Assembly: GCF_036516095.1 (NCBI RefSeq) | Contig: NZ_DATBUM010000207.1 | Coordinates: 1 to 13,869 of the forward strand | Source of the DNA: Fusobacterium_C sp036516095 | Lineage (GTDB): Bacteria; Fusobacteriota; Fusobacteriia; Fusobacteriales; Fusobacteriaceae | Reading direction: 5' to 3' | Length of the DNA stretch: 13,869 bases | Made by a program: the position numbers and the translations under genes | The notes under the pieces: generated by a model | Databases searched by the model: none | What the model was told of the DNA's origin: nothing | Seen by the model: only the letters and a program-made list of their open reading frames with translations | Shown here: one piece after another, positions 12,196-13,869 of the stretch | Layout of the letters: each line of letters opens with the position of its first letter | Numbering within the stretch: the first letter of the stretch is position 1

Positions 12196-13869
12196 GTGTT
12201 AGACTTAGAAAAAAGAGCAGTTGAGATAAGAAAAACACTGATTCAGACAGTCAGTCAAACTGGAGGACATCTAGCTTCTAATTTAGGAGTAGTGGAATTA
12301 ACTTTAGCATTGCATTATGTTTTTGATTTTTCAGAGGATAAGATATTATTTGATGTAGGACATCAGTCTTATGTTCATAAATTATTGACAGATCGAGAAC
12401 AGGAATTTTCGACTTTGAGAACAAGAGGAGGAGTCGGCCCCTTTTCAGATCCCACTGAAAGTTCTTGGGATCATTTTATTTCGGGACATGCAGGAACTGC
12501 TTTAGCAGCTGCGGTGGGAATGGCAAAGGCCTATCCGGAAAAACAAATTGTGGTTGTCGTGGGAGATGCTTCGATTGCAAATGGACATTCTATGGAAGCT
12601 TTAAACTATATTGGTGGAGAAAAAATTGAAAATATTCTTGTAATTTTAAATGATAACGGAATGTCGATTGGGAGAAACGTAGGTTCTTTGTCCAAATTTT
12701 TAAGAAAAGTCATGCTAAGTTCTCAATATTTATCCTTGCGAAATGAAATTCGAGCTTTTGTTGATAAAATTCAAGCAAAAGCAATCAAAGATACTTTGGA
12801 AAGAATGGAAATTTCGGTTAAAAATTTTCTGTTTCCAAGTAATGTGGCTGAAAATTTTGGATATATTTTTTTAGGAACGATTGACGGGCATAATATAAAG
12901 GAATTGGTGAATATTTTATCTAAAGCAAAAAAGAGAAAAGGACCTTTGTTTTTACACGTGAAGACAGTCAAGGGAAAAGGATATAAATTTGCCGAAAAAA
13001 ATACTGAGAAATTTCATGGGATAGCTCCTTTTGATTTATCAACAGGATCTGTGACAAACTCTTCTGAAAGTTATTCCAGCATTTTTGGAAATAAAATAAA
13101 GGAGATTGCTGAACGAGATGAAAAGGTATTTGCTATTACTGCAGGAATGTTAAGTGGAACCGGTTTGAAAAAAATGGCGGAGTTATGTCCGGAAAGAGTT
13201 TTAGATACAGGCATTGCAGAGGGATTTGCTGTAACTATGGCTGCTGGACTTGCGATTTCTGAAAAAAAACCGTATCTTTGTATCTATTCTACTTTTTTAC
13301 AACGAGGGTTCAGCCAAATTATTCATGATATTTCCATTCAAAATTTACCGGTTCGTTTTATCATTGATAGAGCAGGAATTGTGGGCGAAGATGGAAAAAC
13401 ACATCATGGATTGCATGATTTGTCTTTTTTATTAAGCATTCCAAATATTATGGTATTGAATCCTACAACAAAAGAAGAATTGGAGCAGATTTTGGATTTT
13501 TCTTTGGAATATCAGGAGGGACCTCTAGCCATTCGAATTCCAAGAGATAGGGCATATTCTTGTCCTATCACTAAAAAATGGGAGTTTGGAAAATGGCAGG
13601 AGATACAATCGGGAGAAAATACTTTATTCATTGTAGTGGGTTCCATGCTAAAGGAAATATTAGATTTAAGATTATCTGGAACTATCGTAGCTGCAGCCAG
13701 TTTACGTCCTTTGGACAGAGAATACATTAAAAGACATTTTTCTCAATATAAAAACATTATCGTATGTGAAGAAAATTATAAAGAGGCATCTTTTTTTCAA
13801 TATTTATTAAATGAATTAGATAGTATGGGAGTCCAAAGAAAAATGGATAGTATTTCTTTGCATTCTTTT
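12196..13869 (+). CDS. dxs: 1-deoxy-D-xylulose-5-phosphate synthase, 3' end cut by window
   Basis: A thiamine-diphosphate enzyme joining pyruvate and glyceraldehyde 3-phosphate to make DXP, the entry to the MEP isoprenoid pathway. The visible 558 codons are open to the window edge; the family is about 580-640. The proposed start is GTG at 12196 with GGGGG five bases upstream, as no in-frame ATG precedes it. Recognised parts are TGGHLASNLGVVELTLALH (His25), GHQSYVHK (55-62), the helix and FHG before the second domain, GIAEGFAV with catalytic Glu342, IYSTFLQRGFSQ, IDRAGIVGEDGKTHHG and a PRDRAY segment. Two usually conserved spots differ: the ThDP motif GDG is GDA (123-125), and AEQHA is AEGFA. 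The substrate loop before GHAGTAL is also unusual. The identity as DXS is strong, but activity is worth testing. Confidence 0.5.
   Translation, partial: MLDLEKRAVEIRKTLIQTVSQTGGHLASNLGVVELTLALHYVFDFSEDKILFDVGHQSYVHKLLTDREQEFSTLRTRGGVGPFSDPTESSWDHFISGHAGTALAAAVGMAKAYPEKQIVVVVGDASIANGHSMEALNYIGGEKIENILVILNDNGMSIGRNVGSLSKFLRKVMLSSQYLSLRNEIRAFVDKIQAKAIKDTLERMEISVKNFLFPSNVAENFGYIFLGTIDGHNIKELVNILSKAKKRKGPLFLHVKTVKGKGYKFAEKNTEKFHGIAPFDLSTGSVTNSSESYSSIFGNKIKEIAERDEKVFAITAGMLSGTGLKKMAELCPERVLDTGIAEGFAVTMAAGLAISEKKPYLCIYSTFLQRGFSQIIHDISIQNLPVRFIIDRAGIVGEDGKTHHGLHDLSFLLSIPNIMVLNPTTKEELEQILDFSLEYQEGPLAIRIPRDRAYSCPITKKWEFGKWQEIQSGENTLFIVVGSMLKEILDLRLSGTIVAAASLRPLDREYIKRHFSQYKNIIVCEENYKEASFFQYLLNELDSMGVQRKMDSISLHSF

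Overview
The window reads as chromosomal DNA of a very AT-rich, low-GC bacterium. The gene set, the AGA/GAA/AAA-heavy coding and several of the protein sequences point to Fusobacteriota, most likely a Fusobacterium of the F. necrophorum/gonidiaformans kind. That assignment rests on recalled family similarity, with no search run, so it is moderate in confidence.

Left edge (1-1370): the 3' part of a gene for a Cro/CI-type (XRE) helix-turn-helix regulator enters from the left and ends at 508. A strong terminator-like hairpin follows. Then come about 780 bases without a convincing gene, rich in short inverted and repeated motifs, reaching the 3' end of a minus-strand tRNA-Ser(GGA). Three TGTGTA motifs spaced exactly 11 bp apart lie about 110 bp from the tRNA 3' end. 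This looks like the edge, or the remnant, of a tRNA-targeted integrative element. No integrase is visible.

Middle (1370-2640): the tRNA gene has a near-consensus promoter in the gap after a minus-strand pyridoxal/pyridoxamine kinase gene. That kinase is divergent from a tiny gene for a DUF1858-type CxxC protein, which has a textbook promoter (TTGACA, 17 bp, TATAAT) and its own terminator. It looks like a self-contained, well-expressed redox gene.

Right part (2658-13869): one long plus-strand run of eleven genes with gaps of 24 bases or less, or overlaps. The order is a DUF445 membrane protein, ruvB, an Rrf2-family regulator, rsmE, mtaB, a membrane-anchored protein with LytR_C-like domains, a small MreD-like membrane protein, mrdA (PBP2), an RNase J gene, a yhbY-type RNA-binding protein, and dxs (cut by the right edge). 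A good promoter precedes the first gene and I found no internal terminator, so this is probably a single operon. It joins DNA repair (RuvB), rRNA and tRNA modification (RsmE, MtaB), ribosome assembly (YhbY), RNA decay (RNase J), side-wall peptidoglycan synthesis (PBP2 and the MreD-like protein) and isoprenoid precursor supply (DXS). A cysteine-bearing Rrf2 regulator sits inside it.

The most interesting points are the phased repeats beside tRNA-Ser, the probable tandem LytR_C protein in the cell-wall part of the operon, the divergent cofactor-binding motifs of DXS, the lysine-rich N-terminal extension of RNase J, and the Rrf2 regulator embedded in a housekeeping operon. I did not find a clear new defence or mobile system fully contained in the window.
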